DNA of 64,000 nt. Origin: Laedolimicola sp934402125. Lineage in GTDB: Bacteria > Bacillota > Clostridia > Lachnospirales > Lachnospiraceae. Below the pieces are notes generated by a model, which saw only the letters and a list, made by a program, of their open reading frames with translations, made no database searches and was not told where the DNA came from. Positions 50,607 through 60,179 of this stretch are shown here, in pieces; position 1 is the stretch's first letter; each line of letters begins with the position of its first letter. The stretch is taken from assembly GCF_052065835.1 (NCBI RefSeq), contig NZ_JBQHTG010000002.1, positions 186,001-250,000 of the forward strand, in the 5' to 3' direction. Position numbers and translations under genes: made by a program.

Positions 50607-52148
50607 ATGCAGATTGTCACATTTGCGTCCATCGAGATCAGCTCCTATGAAGTGGGAATGAAGATTCTGGAGCTGTCTTCGAAATATGGGATGAAGGAAA
50701 TCGACTCGATTCGTTACGGACTGGATCTGGGCAGGGATGCTTACAACCAGAAGGAAATCAGCAATGAAATGCTGGAGGAGCTCTGTGAGGTTCTGGAGGA
50801 CTTCACGCGTATCATGAAGGAATATCAGGTGGACGATTACCGGGCCTGCGCCACCAGCGCTATCCGGGAGACGAAAAACTGCCTGCTGATTCTGGACAAG
50901 ATCCGTGTGCGGACTGGTCTGGAGGTAGAGATCCTGAGCAATTCCGAGCAGCGTTTTCTGGGATATAAGTCCATTGCGTCCAATGAGGAATCCTTCCAGA
51001 AAATTATCCAAAAGGGAACCGCCATCGTAGATGTGGGCGGCGGAAGCATTCAGATTTCCCTGTTTGATAAGGACGCTCTTGTGTCAACCCAGAACTTGCG
51101 CCTGGGTACGGTCCGTATCCGGGAGAGACTGGCGGAGGTGGAGAACCGGACCACACATTTCGGAGAGATTGTCGAAGAAATGATCAACAATGAGTTGAAA
51201 AGCTACCGGCGGCTGTACCTGAAGGATCATGAGATTAAGCATATGATTCTGGTGGGAGATTATATCAACCAGCTGGTAGACCGGAATAAAAGGGCGGGAA
51301 GCGTGTCCTTTACCCGGGAGGAATATCTGAACCTGTATGATAAGATCCTGTCGGAAGGTTCTAGGGAAAAGGCCCTGGAGCATCTGGGTGGTATGGCGGA
51401 GAATATGTCTCTGGTGCTGCCGGCTCTCATTATCTACCGGAAGCTCATCGAAGAAACCGGGGCGGAAATGATCTGGGTGCCGGGTCTGAACTTAATCGAC
51501 GGTCTGGCGTACGATTACGCAGAGCAGAAAAAGATCTTCAAACCCAGCCATAATTTTGAAAATGATATCATCGAGGCAGCCAAGAATATTGCCAAGCGCT
51601 ACCAGAGCAATAAAACCCATCTGCAGGGAACGGAATATCTGGCGCTGACCATTTTCGATAAAATGAAGCGGATTCACGGCATGGAAAAGCGGGAGCGCCT
51701 GCTTCTGCAGATTGCCGTCTGGTTACATGACTGCGGAAAATACATCAGCATGACGCACACGGCGGAATGCTCCTATCAGATCGTCATGTCTACCGAGATC
51801 ATTGGTCTGTCCCACCGGGAGCGAGAGATCATCGCCAACGCCATCCGGTTTGATACGGAGGAATTTGTATCCTTCGAGGAATTTGCCATGGGAAGCAGCC
51901 TGGACAAAAATGATTACCTGTTGATTGCGAAAATCAGCGCGATTCTGCGGGTGGCCAATTCCATGGATCGCAGCCATAAGCAGAAGTTTAAGAATGTCCG
52001 GGTGACCTTAAAGGAGCGGGAGCTTCTGGTGGTGGTAGATACCGTAGAGGACATTACCCTGGAGCAGGGACTCTTCTCCCATAAGGCGGATTTCTTTGAG
52101 ACAATTTTCAGCATAAAGCCCGTTATCCGGCAGAAAAGGCAGGTATAA
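50607..52148 (+). CDS. ppx: Exopolyphosphatase/GppA family with C-terminal HD domain
   Basis: A 513-residue Ppx/GppA protein. The N-terminal ASKHA domain contains YRACATSAIRETKN and the phosphate loop IVDVGGGSIQISLF. The C-terminal HD-like domain (from about 330) carries LQIAVWLHDCGKYISMTH. It is followed after three bases by ppk, so synthesis and breakdown of polyphosphate (or pppGpp conversion) are controlled together. Which activity dominates cannot be told from the sequence. Confidence 0.9.
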   Translation: MQIVTFASIEISSYEVGMKILELSSKYGMKEIDSIRYGLDLGRDAYNQKEISNEMLEELCEVLEDFTRIMKEYQVDDYRACATSAIRETKNCLLILDKIRVRTGLEVEILSNSEQRFLGYKSIASNEESFQKIIQKGTAIVDVGGGSIQISLFDKDALVSTQNLRLGTVRIRERLAEVENRTTHFGEIVEEMINNELKSYRRLYLKDHEIKHMILVGDYINQLVDRNKRAGSVSFTREEYLNLYDKILSEGSREKALEHLGGMAENMSLVLPALIIYRKLIEETGAEMIWVPGLNLIDGLAYDYAEQKKIFKPSHNFENDIIEAAKNIAKRYQSNKTHLQGTEYLALTIFDKMKRIHGMEKRERLLLQIAVWLHDCGKYISMTHTAECSYQIVMSTEIIGLSHREREIIANAIRFDTEEFVSFEEFAMGSSLDKNDYLLIAKISAILRVANSMDRSHKQKFKNVRVTLKERELLVVVDTVEDITLEQGLFSHKADFFETIFSIKPVIRQKRQV

Positions 52149-52151
52149 AGC

Positions 52152-54281
52152 ATGGAGAAAAAAGACTTTACCAGACATGAGTACTACAGAAACCGGGAGC
52201 TGTCCTGGCTGGCGTTCAATGAGCGTGTGCTCAGTGAGGCGCGTGACAAAAATATTCCCTTATTCGAACGGCTGAAGTTTTTGAGCATTACCGCGTCCAA
52301 TCTGGACGAGTTCTTTATGATTCGTGTGGCCTCCCTGAAGGATATGGTGCATGCGGGCTATACCAAAAGCGATATCGCGGGCATGACGCCAGAGGAGCAG
52401 ATTGAAGCGATTACGAAGGAGGTAAGGGGGCTGGTAAGCCTTCAGTACTCCACTTATTCCCGTTCTCTTTTGCCGGCTCTGAAGCAGAACAGCCTTCGTG
52501 TAATTCAGGAGCATGAGGCCCTGACGAAGGAGGAGGCCCGCTATGTGGACCGTTATTTCCGGGATAATGTCTATCCGGTGCTGACGCCCATGGCTGTAGA
52601 TTCCTCCAGACCCTTCCCGCTGATTCGGAATAAGAGCCTGAATATCGGCGCGCTGCTGTCCAAAAAGGGCGAGAAGGACGCCGAACTGGAGTTCGCGACC
52701 GTACAGGTTCCGTCGGTGCTGCCCCGTATCGTGCAGCTGCCGGACAGCGAGGATGGTACCAAAAACGTGATCCTGCTGGAGGAAATCATTGAGCGGAACA
52801 TGCAGCAGCTGTTCCTGAAATACGATATTGTCAGCGCGTCTCCCTATCGTGTTATGCGAAACGCGGATCTGACCATCGACGAGGACGAGGCGGCGGATCT
52901 GTTAAAGGAGATCCAGAAGCAGTTGAAGAAGCGGCAGTGGGGAGAAGCTATCCGGCTGGAGGTGGAAGAGAAGATTGACAAGCGTCTCCTGAAGATCCTC
53001 TCAAAGGAGCTGGATATTAAGGAGCAGGCGTTGTACAAAATCAGCGGCCCCCTGGATCTGACCTTCCTGATGAAAATGTACGGAATGGACGGCTTTGATG
53101 AGCTGAAGCTTCCGAAGCACGTGCCCGCTCCGGTAAAGGAGCTGCCTGCGGACTGCAATATTTTTGATGAGATCCGGAAAGGCGATATCCTTCTGCATCA
53201 CCCCTACCAGACCTTTGATCCGGTGGTGAAGTTTGTGCGGGACGCTGCCAACGACCCGAAGGTACTGGCTATCAAGCAGACCCTGTACCGTGTCAGCGGA
53301 AATTCTCCGATTATCGCGGCTCTGGCCCAGGCGGCGGAAAACGGCAAGCAGGTTTCCGTACTGGTAGAGCTGAAGGCACGTTTTGACGAGGAAAATAATA
53401 TTATCTGGGCGAAAATGCTGGAGAAGGCGGGAGCCCATGTAATCTACGGCCTGGTAGGCTTAAAGACCCACAGCAAGATTACGCTGGTGGTTCGCAGAGA
53501 AGAGGACGGTATCCGCCGCTACGTACATCTGGGAACCGGTAACTACAACGATTCTACAGCAAAGCTGTATACGGATATCGGACTTCTGACCTGCGCGGCT
53601 CCCATTGGCGAGGACGCCACAGCAGTCTTCAATATGCTGTCCGGTTATTCGGAGCCGGAGGGATGGAACAGGCTGTCCCTGGCGCCTCTGTGGCTGAAGG
53701 ATCGCTTCCTGGAGCTGATTGAGAGAGAGACAGGGCACGCGAAAAACGGAGGGGAAGGGCGGATCATCGCCAAGATGAATTCCCTCTGTGACCGCGATGT
53801 AATCGTGGCCCTTTATGAGGCGTCCGCCGCAGGCGTACAGATTGACCTGATTGTCCGGGGTATCTGCTGTCTGAAGGTGGGAATTCCGGGCGTTAGTGAA
53901 AATATCCGCGTCCGTTCCATTGTGGGTAATTTCCTGGAGCACAGCCGGATCTTCTACTTCTACAACAATGGCCAGGAGGATGTGTTCTGCGCCAGTGCGG
54001 ACTGGATGCCGCGAAATCTGGAAAAGCGTGTGGAAATTATGTTCCCCATCGAACGGGAAGAATTAAAGCAGGAAGTGATCCATATCCTGGATGTGGAATT
54101 AAAGGATAATGTGAAGGCTCATGTTCTGCAGCCGGACGACACCTACGAGAAGGTGGATCGCCGGGGAAAAACACCCTTAAGCTCCCAGGACTATTTTACG
54201 GAGGAAGCCCGGGAAAAGGCAAAGGAAGAAGAGCATACGGTAAATAAGCGGGTGTTTATCCCGGAGGAGCCGGTGGAATAA
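52152..54281 (+). CDS. ppk1: Polyphosphate kinase 1
   Basis: A 709-residue PPK1 that polymerises the gamma-phosphate of ATP. The autophosphorylated His is H440 in LKTHSKITLVV, and the second active-site His is H597 in FLEHSRIFYF, matching H435 and H592 of E. coli. The N-terminal helical domain begins NRELSWLAFNERVLSEA, and the Gly-rich YVHLGTGNYN loop is present. It is the second gene of the ppx-ppk pair. The C-terminal 40 residues are charged and less conserved. Confidence 0.96.
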   Translation: MEKKDFTRHEYYRNRELSWLAFNERVLSEARDKNIPLFERLKFLSITASNLDEFFMIRVASLKDMVHAGYTKSDIAGMTPEEQIEAITKEVRGLVSLQYSTYSRSLLPALKQNSLRVIQEHEALTKEEARYVDRYFRDNVYPVLTPMAVDSSRPFPLIRNKSLNIGALLSKKGEKDAELEFATVQVPSVLPRIVQLPDSEDGTKNVILLEEIIERNMQQLFLKYDIVSASPYRVMRNADLTIDEDEAADLLKEIQKQLKKRQWGEAIRLEVEEKIDKRLLKILSKELDIKEQALYKISGPLDLTFLMKMYGMDGFDELKLPKHVPAPVKELPADCNIFDEIRKGDILLHHPYQTFDPVVKFVRDAANDPKVLAIKQTLYRVSGNSPIIAALAQAAENGKQVSVLVELKARFDEENNIIWAKMLEKAGAHVIYGLVGLKTHSKITLVVRREEDGIRRYVHLGTGNYNDSTAKLYTDIGLLTCAAPIGEDATAVFNMLSGYSEPEGWNRLSLAPLWLKDRFLELIERETGHAKNGGEGRIIAKMNSLCDRDVIVALYEASAAGVQIDLIVRGICCLKVGIPGVSENIRVRSIVGNFLEHSRIFYFYNNGQEDVFCASADWMPRNLEKRVEIMFPIEREELKQEVIHILDVELKDNVKAHVLQPDDTYEKVDRRGKTPLSSQDYFTEEAREKAKEEEHTVNKRVFIPEEPVE

Positions 54282-54316
54282 AGGCGGCTTCTATAGAAAA
54301 TCGGCAGGAGGATACG

Positions 54317-54778
54317 ATGAAGAAATTTACAGCATGGACGATGACACTGATATTGATTCTCTCCCTGGCGGCATGCGGGGGAAAAAGCCGGAGCGTTCTC
54401 TATACGCTGTCACAGGAAAAGGATGGTCTGAAGCTGACAGACGTCATGAAGCTGGATGCGAAAGGGGATGCGGTCCAGAAGATGGAGGAAACCATTACCC
54501 TGGATATGTCAGCCTTTGATGAAGATACGCAGAAACTGATGACAGAGGCCTATGACTCTCTGGCACAGTCTTATCAGGCTGTGGACGGTGTGGAATGTAC
54601 CGGAACCGTGACAGACAGCGTTTACACCATAAAGGTCATGATTAACGCCGAGGGCGATACAGTTGCAAAGCTGGCAGAACAGGGACTTCTGCAGGTGGAT
54701 GGAGATCCGGAGGGAATTTCCCTGGAAAAAACAGGGGAAGCGCTGGAAAAAAGCGGCTACAAGAAGGCAGAGCAGTAA
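54317..54778 (+). CDS. DUF1307-type lipoprotein
   Basis: A 153-residue lipoprotein. Signal peptide with lipobox LAAC and mature Cys near residue 20 (LSLAACGGKS). The mature part resembles the DUF1307/YehR family: alternating strands and helices (VQKMEETITL, QKLMTEAYDSLAQSYQ, VYTIKVMI). Role unknown. It lies 35 bases after ppk with its own AGGAGG site and ends at a strong terminator, so it may be the last gene of the ppx-ppk transcript. Confidence 0.8.
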   Translation: MKKFTAWTMTLILILSLAACGGKSRSVLYTLSQEKDGLKLTDVMKLDAKGDAVQKMEETITLDMSAFDEDTQKLMTEAYDSLAQSYQAVDGVECTGTVTDSVYTIKVMINAEGDTVAKLAEQGLLQVDGDPEGISLEKTGEALEKSGYKKAEQ

Positions 54779-54808
54779 GCAGTGCGATAATATTTTTTAT
54801 GCAATGAG

Positions 54809-54851
54809 AAAGCTCCGACAGGATGTAATGTGAAATCCTGTCGGAGCTTTT
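54809..54851 (+). terminator. Terminator after the DUF1307-type lipoprotein gene
   Basis: A 16-bp perfect stem (AAAGCTCCGACAGGAT with its complement at 54835-54850) closes a ten-base loop and runs into TTTT. The T run on the minus strand is short, so it serves the plus strand mainly. Confidence 0.92.
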
Positions 54852-54884
54852 GTGTTTAAAGGAAATGCAAAAAAAGCAAATTGC

Positions 54885-55703
54885 CTAAGAAAGCATGAAT
54901 TTCCGGATGATTTCCGCAATTCCGGAATGATTGTTATCGTTCTCGGTGATGTAGGAGGCATAAGCGTACATCTCTGGTCTTGCGTTTTTCATGACGCAGG
55001 GGGTTTTTACAGCCTGCAGCATGGTGATATCGTTCTCCGCATCGCCTGCGGCCAGGGTGTTGTCCAGAGGAACATTTAAATAATTGCACAGCCAGCGGAT
55101 GCCACTTCCCTTGTTGATACCCTCCGGCAGAAATTCCAGGTACTGATCGCAGGAGAAGAACATATCGATATGGTGGGCTTTGCTCCAGGGCTCCATGTGC
55201 TCCCGGAACTGTTCCAGCTTGTTGCGGTCCCGGAGATCGATAAACAGCATTTTGATGGGATCAAAATCCAGCGCCTGAGCTACATCTTCGACAACGTCAT
55301 AGCGGATGACATTGGATTTCGCGTAATACTGAAGCTCCGGTGTATCATGCTCGCAGAGCACGCCATTGTCGGAATAAGTCTGGGGGTGAATGTTATATTT
55401 ATATGCCTCGTCGAAGGCCTTCCGCAGATAATCCCGGGAAACACCGGTGCGGAAAATGGTTTCCTTGGTGTGGGCGTTATAGATGAGCGCGCCGTTGGAA
55501 GTGATGGCATAGCAGCCAGGCCGGGTCATTCCGAGCTTTTCCAGCTGACGGAGCGTGCTGTAAAGGGGACGGCCCGTGGTGACCACAACGGCATGTCCCA
55601 GAGCAGTGGCTTCCTGAATGGCTTCCAGATTCTCCGGTGTGATTTCTTTTGAATCAGTCAATAGCGTTCCATCCAGATCCACGAATAAAATTTTCTTTTC
55701 CAT
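54885..55703 (-). CDS. Cof-type HAD-IIB sugar-phosphate phosphatase
   Basis: A 272-residue HAD hydrolase. Motif I is FVDLDGTLL with the nucleophile Asp, motif II is TTGRPLYS, motif III is a Lys in NKGSGIRWL, and motif IV is GDAENDITML. The C2B cap lies between motifs II and III. Family members act on sugar phosphates, FMN or pyridoxal phosphate. It stands alone on the minus strand, divergent from the spore germination gene, with TATAAT on its strand at 55746-55741. Confidence 0.9.
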   Translation of the reverse strand: MEKKILFVDLDGTLLTDSKEITPENLEAIQEATALGHAVVVTTGRPLYSTLRQLEKLGMTRPGCYAITSNGALIYNAHTKETIFRTGVSRDYLRKAFDEAYKYNIHPQTYSDNGVLCEHDTPELQYYAKSNVIRYDVVEDVAQALDFDPIKMLFIDLRDRNKLEQFREHMEPWSKAHHIDMFFSCDQYLEFLPEGINKGSGIRWLCNYLNVPLDNTLAAGDAENDITMLQAVKTPCVMKNARPEMYAYASYITENDNNHSGIAEIIRKFMLS

Positions 55704-55834
55704 AATGAGACTCTCCTCACAAAATCTGTAGTATAAAGGGATTATAACACGAAAGTGTCCGGGATAAAAGTATAGTTTTGGAAATTCCGGTCATACTGAT
55801 CGGAAGAGAGCAGATATTATGGAGGGAGTAAAGC

Positions 55835-57253
55835 ATGGGCGAAAAGCTGTCTATCAGATTAAAGGAAAATGTCTCCAGACTGGATGGAATCCTGAACCTG
55901 GACCAGAATTTTGATATTATCCGGAAGGGCATCCGGACCGGCGGCCGGGACGCCTGCATTTATTTTATCAATGGTTTTCTGGAAGAATCGGTGATGGAAA
56001 AGCTTCTGGAATTTTTTTACAAACTAAAGCCGGAGGAGATCCCTATGACGGCCCGGCAGATGGCGGAGCATGTAGTGCCCTATGTGGAGGCGTCCGTCAT
56101 GGAAGAGATGGACGCGGTTTTAAAAAATCTGCTGTCTGGAGTGACCTGTCTGTTCCTGGACGGCTACGACGCGTGCATTGGCTTGGACTGCCGTTCTTAT
56201 CCCATGCGGGGAGTAACCGAACCGTCCAAGGATAAGGCCCTCAGAGGCTCTAAAGACGGCTTCGTGGAAACCCTGGTATTCAATACGGCGCTGATCCGCA
56301 GACGGATCCGCAGTCCCAGGCTTTCGATGGAGCTTATGACGGCAGGGAGAACCTCCCGGACGGATCTGGTGCTCTGCTATATGGAAGAGCGGGTAGATCG
56401 GAGACTCCTGCGGGAGCTGCGAGGACGTATCAGCGCCATTCGGGTGGATTCCCTGACCATGAACCAGGAAAGCCTGGCGGAATGTATTTATGAGCGGAAA
56501 TGGTACAATCCCTTTCCGAAGTTTAAATTCACCGAGCGGCCGGACGCGGCTTCGGCGGCTATTCTGGAGGGCAACATCGTGATTCTGGTGGATAATTCGC
56601 CTCAGGCCATGATTGTGCCCACCTCCATTTTCGATATCATAGAAGAAGCAGATGACTACTATTTTCCACCGGTAACAGGCACCTATCTGCGCCTGAGCAG
56701 GTTTCTGATTGCGATCATTACCCTGCTGCTTACGCCGACCTTTCTTTTATTGTATCAGAATCCGGCATGGATTCCGGAATGGCTTGCCTTTATCGTGATT
56801 CAGGATACGGTCCACGTTCCGGTGGTCTGGCAGTTTCTGATGCTGGAGCTGGCCATCGACGGACTCCGGCTGGCAGCTATCAATACCCCCAGTATGCTGA
56901 GCACGCCCTTAAGCGTGGTAGCCGGTATCGTCCTGGGACAGTTTACGGTGGACTCCGGCTGGTTTAACGCGGAGATTATGATGTATATGGCCTTTGTAGC
57001 CATTGCCAATTATACCCAGTCCAGCTATGAGCTGGGGTACGCACTGAAATTCATGCGCCTGATTCTGCTGATTCTGACGGCATTGTTCAACCTGCCCGGA
57101 TATATCGCGGGAATCCTGCTGACGGCAGCCGCCATTATAGGAAATAAGACAGTGGCCGGGAAAAGCTATATCTATCCTTTGTTTCCGCTGAATCTTAATC
57201 AGCTTAAGAAGCGGTTCCTGAGGCTGCGTTTAAAGCAGGATACGGAAAAATAG
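55835..57253 (+). CDS. GerA/SpoVAF-type spore germination protein
   Basis: A 472-residue GerA-family A-subunit. The N-terminal soluble half (about 1-285) holds RQMAEHVVPYVEASVM, LFLDGYDACIGLDCRSYPMRGVTEPSKDK, and VDNSPQAMIVPTS; the rest has about five membrane helices (FLIAIITLLLTPTFLLL). GYDACIGLDCRSYP followed by EPSKDKALRGSKDGF, and the end SYIYPLFPLNLNQLKK, resemble SpoVAF more than nutrient receptors such as GerKA. No B or C subunit follows it, which also fits a SpoVAF-like role in the spore inner membrane. A forespore promoter is expected but not placed. Confidence 0.85.
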   Translation: MGEKLSIRLKENVSRLDGILNLDQNFDIIRKGIRTGGRDACIYFINGFLEESVMEKLLEFFYKLKPEEIPMTARQMAEHVVPYVEASVMEEMDAVLKNLLSGVTCLFLDGYDACIGLDCRSYPMRGVTEPSKDKALRGSKDGFVETLVFNTALIRRRIRSPRLSMELMTAGRTSRTDLVLCYMEERVDRRLLRELRGRISAIRVDSLTMNQESLAECIYERKWYNPFPKFKFTERPDAASAAILEGNIVILVDNSPQAMIVPTSIFDIIEEADDYYFPPVTGTYLRLSRFLIAIITLLLTPTFLLLYQNPAWIPEWLAFIVIQDTVHVPVVWQFLMLELAIDGLRLAAINTPSMLSTPLSVVAGIVLGQFTVDSGWFNAEIMMYMAFVAIANYTQSSYELGYALKFMRLILLILTALFNLPGYIAGILLTAAAIIGNKTVAGKSYIYPLFPLNLNQLKKRFLRLRLKQDTEK

Positions 57254-57277
57254 AATACGCAAAAATAGAAGGAGAAG

Positions 57278-57306
57278 TTCACAAAAAAATCTCTTTGTGC
57301 TATACT
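57278..57306 (+). promoter_or_regulatory. Promoter of the Met8-like/hemB/hemL cluster
   Basis: TTCACA (57278-57283), 17-base spacer, TATACT (57301-57306), 44 bases before the first start codon. Confidence 0.6.
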
Positions 57307-57350
57307 GATACCGGTACAGGCAGCAGAACCAAAAGAGAGGAGATACATGC

Positions 57351-57815
57351 ATGAGCCGTTATTTTCCCCTGTTTATCGATCTGGAAGGGAAAAAGATTCT
57401 GGTTGTGGGAGCGGGACATATCGCGGAGCGCCGGATTTTGACCCTGCTTTCCTTCGGGGCGAAGCTTACGGTCATTGCGCCGGAGGCGACAGAAAAGATA
57501 AAGAAGCTGGCAGAAGAAGGAGCGATCCGCTGGCAGGAAAAATGCTGGGACACTGAAACGGAAGAGGAACTGGAGGATAGCCTTTTAGCCCTGTCGGCCA
57601 CAGGAGATACTTCCGTCAATGAGGTGGTATGTTCTGCCTGCAGAAAACGAAACATTCCGGTGAACTGCGCGGACGATCGCACTCGGTGTGATTTTTATTT
57701 TCCGGGAATCGCGGAGGGCGGCGGCGTGACGGCCGGTATCACGGCCGGAGGAACGAATCACCGGCTTGCCCGGGAAGCGACCGAAAAAGTCCGGGAGCTT
57801 CTGAGCAAAATGTGA
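57351..57815 (+). CDS. Precorrin-2 dehydrogenase (Met8/CysG N-domain type), short form
   Basis: A 154-residue NAD-binding protein that oxidises precorrin-2 to sirohydrochlorin. The Rossmann loop is VVGAGHIAERRILTLLSFGAKLTVIAPE, and the catalytic Asp lies in NCADDRTRCDFYFPGI. Family proteins of about 200-275 residues have an extra helical domain; at 154 residues this copy keeps little beyond the Rossmann domain, so its ferrochelatase function is doubtful. GAGAGGAGA precedes the ATG at 57351. It lies upstream of hemB-hemL. Confidence 0.82.
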   Translation: MSRYFPLFIDLEGKKILVVGAGHIAERRILTLLSFGAKLTVIAPEATEKIKKLAEEGAIRWQEKCWDTETEEELEDSLLALSATGDTSVNEVVCSACRKRNIPVNCADDRTRCDFYFPGIAEGGGVTAGITAGGTNHRLAREATEKVRELLSKM

Positions 57816-57896
57816 AAAAGATGATCCGTTTCTGGATAGATATGTTATACTGCTAACAGAGAAAAAGATAGAAACAAAAGAGGAGACGAAAAAGTA

Positions 57897-58880
57897 ATGG
57901 ATATGAACATCAGACCGAGACGCCTTCGCAATGGCGTCCAGTTACGGAAAATGGTACGGGAGACCAGAATGGATAAGAGTTCCCTGATTTACCCGATGTT
58001 TGTAAAAGAAGGAACGGGAATCCGGGAAGAGATTCCGACCATGCCGGGACAGTACCGGTACAGTATCGATCAGCTTCCCTATGCGCTGGAGGAGCTTGCG
58101 AAGGCCGGCGTAGGAAGCGTCATGTTTTTCGGAATTCCCGATCATAAGGACGCATGCGGCAGCGGCGCTTACGCAGAGGACGGAATTGTACAGAAGGCGT
58201 TCCGGGAGGCTAAGAAACGGTTTCCGGATCTGTACTGTATCGGCGACGTATGTATGTGTGAGTACACCTCCCACGGTCACTGCGGCATTCTCCACGGAGA
58301 ATACGTGGATAATGATAAAACCCTGGAGTATCTGGCGAAAATTGCTCTGTCCCAGGTGCAGGCAGGCGCGGATATGGTAGCACCCTCCGATATGATGGAC
58401 GGGCGTGTGGCGGCTATCCGTTCTATTCTGGATGACAATGGCTATGTGGAAACTCCGATTATGTCCTATGCGGTAAAATACGCTTCCGCCTTTTACGGTC
58501 CCTTCCGTGACGCGGCAGGCAGTGCTCCGGCCTTCGGCGACCGGAAGTCTTATCAGATGGATTACCACAACCGCCGGGAGGGCGTGAAGGAAGCTCTGCT
58601 GGATGTGGAGGAAGGCGCGGATATCATCATGGTAAAGCCTGCCATGAGCTATCTGGATGTGATTGCGGAGGTAAAGGAAAGTATCGTGCTTCCGGTGGCG
58701 GCCTACAGTGTCAGCGGCGAGTACGCCATGATTAAGGCAGGCGCGTCCCTGGGCTACATTGACGAAGCGTCCATTATCTGTGAGACAGCGGCAAGCGCTT
58801 ACCGGGCAGGGGTAGATCTGTACCTGACCTATTTCGCAAAAGAGATTGCAGGCTTTATGGATGAAGGGAGAATTGGCTAA
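57897..58880 (+). CDS. hemB: Porphobilinogen synthase
   Basis: A 327-residue enzyme joining two 5-aminolevulinates. The two active-site Lys are in SYAVKYASAFYGPF and IIMVKPAMSYL. The metal site is the zinc type, DVCMCEYTSHGHCGILHG with three Cys. It is followed by hemL with a one-base overlap (TAATG). The 81 bases before it contain a TATACT-like -10, so it may also have its own promoter. Confidence 0.95.
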   Translation: MDMNIRPRRLRNGVQLRKMVRETRMDKSSLIYPMFVKEGTGIREEIPTMPGQYRYSIDQLPYALEELAKAGVGSVMFFGIPDHKDACGSGAYAEDGIVQKAFREAKKRFPDLYCIGDVCMCEYTSHGHCGILHGEYVDNDKTLEYLAKIALSQVQAGADMVAPSDMMDGRVAAIRSILDDNGYVETPIMSYAVKYASAFYGPFRDAAGSAPAFGDRKSYQMDYHNRREGVKEALLDVEEGADIIMVKPAMSYLDVIAEVKESIVLPVAAYSVSGEYAMIKAGASLGYIDEASIICETAASAYRAGVDLYLTYFAKEIAGFMDEGRIG

Positions 58881-60160
58881 TGGGCAGATCAGAAGCGCTT
58901 TTTGCAGAAGCAATGGAACATATCCCAGGAGGAGTAAATTCCCCGGTGCGGGCCTTTGGCTCCGTCGGTGAAACACCCCGGTTTATCGCGTCGGCAAAGG
59001 GCGCGTACATGACAGACGCGGACGGCCAGACCTATCTGGATTTTGTAGGATCCTGGGGGCCGATGATTCTGGGACACAATCATCCGGAGGTACTGGCGGA
59101 CGTCATAGAGGCCTGCCGGGAGGGCTTAAGCTTTGGCGCGGCCACAGAGCGGGAGGTGGAGATGGCAGATCTGATCTGCAGCATCGTTCCCTCCATCGAG
59201 ATGGTCCGTATGGTTAATTCCGGTACGGAAGCCGTAATGAGCGCTATCCGGGCGGCAAGAGGCTTTACCGGACGCAGTAAGATTATCAAATTTGCAGGCT
59301 GCTATCACGGACACAGCGACGCCATGCTGGTGAAAGCAGGATCCGGCGTGATGACGGCAGGCATTCCGGACAGCGCCGGTGTTCCGGCAGGCTGTACCCA
59401 GGATACCCTGACGGCTGTATACAATGATCTGGATAGTGTGCAGGCTATCTTTGACCAGTTCCGGGGCGAGATAGCGGCCGTGATCGTGGAGCCGGTGGCA
59501 GCCAATATGGGCGTGGTGCTTCCCAAAGAAGGTTTCCTGGAGGGACTGCGCAGAATCTGTACCGAGGAGGGCAGCCTTCTGATTTTTGACGAGGTTATTA
59601 CAGGCTTTCGTTTGAGCCTGTCCGGCGCACAGGGATATTTTGGCGTTGAGCCGGATCTGACCACCTTTGGTAAGATTATCGGCGGCGGTATGCCGGTGGG
59701 CGCCTACGGCGGCCGGAAGGACGTAATGAAACTGATTGCCCCCAGCGGCCCGGTTTATCAGGCGGGAACCCTGAGCGGCAATCCGGTTGCCATGGCAGCA
59801 GGCTTAAGACAGCTGAAGCTTCTTCGGGAGACGCCGGATTTTTACGAGAAGCTGAATCATAAGGCAGATGAATTCTTTGAGAACATGCAGGAGGCGGTAA
59901 AGGCAGCAGGAAAGCCCTGGCAGATCAACCACATCGGTTCTCTGGGCTGCATCTTCTTCACCGACCGGCCGGTCACCAATTATGCGGAGGCAAAGACCTC
60001 AGATACGAAAAAATTCGGAGAATATTTCTCTTATATGATAAAGAACGGCATCTATCTGGCACCGTCCCAGTTTGAGGCCATGTTCCTGTCGGCGGCTATG
60101 ACAGAAGAAGAGCTTGCGAACACGCTGGAGATTTTTAAGGGATATCTGAAGCAGTGCTAA
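58880..60160 (+). CDS. hemL: Glutamate-1-semialdehyde 2,1-aminomutase
   Basis: A 426-residue PLP enzyme converting glutamate-1-semialdehyde to 5-aminolevulinate. The PLP Lys is in TTFGKIIGGGMPVGAYGG, and GGVNSPVRAFGSVGETPRF is the family's N-terminal signature. LNSGTEAVMSAIRAARG-like residues (VNSGTEAVMSAI) bind the cofactor phosphate. Its start overlaps the hemB stop by one base. The enzyme that makes its substrate (glutamyl-tRNA reductase, hemA) is not in the window. Confidence 0.95.
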   Translation: MGRSEALFAEAMEHIPGGVNSPVRAFGSVGETPRFIASAKGAYMTDADGQTYLDFVGSWGPMILGHNHPEVLADVIEACREGLSFGAATEREVEMADLICSIVPSIEMVRMVNSGTEAVMSAIRAARGFTGRSKIIKFAGCYHGHSDAMLVKAGSGVMTAGIPDSAGVPAGCTQDTLTAVYNDLDSVQAIFDQFRGEIAAVIVEPVAANMGVVLPKEGFLEGLRRICTEEGSLLIFDEVITGFRLSLSGAQGYFGVEPDLTTFGKIIGGGMPVGAYGGRKDVMKLIAPSGPVYQAGTLSGNPVAMAAGLRQLKLLRETPDFYEKLNHKADEFFENMQEAVKAAGKPWQINHIGSLGCIFFTDRPVTNYAEAKTSDTKKFGEYFSYMIKNGIYLAPSQFEAMFLSAAMTEEELANTLEIFKGYLKQC

Positions 60161-60179
60161 GCGTAAGGAGGAGAATACC

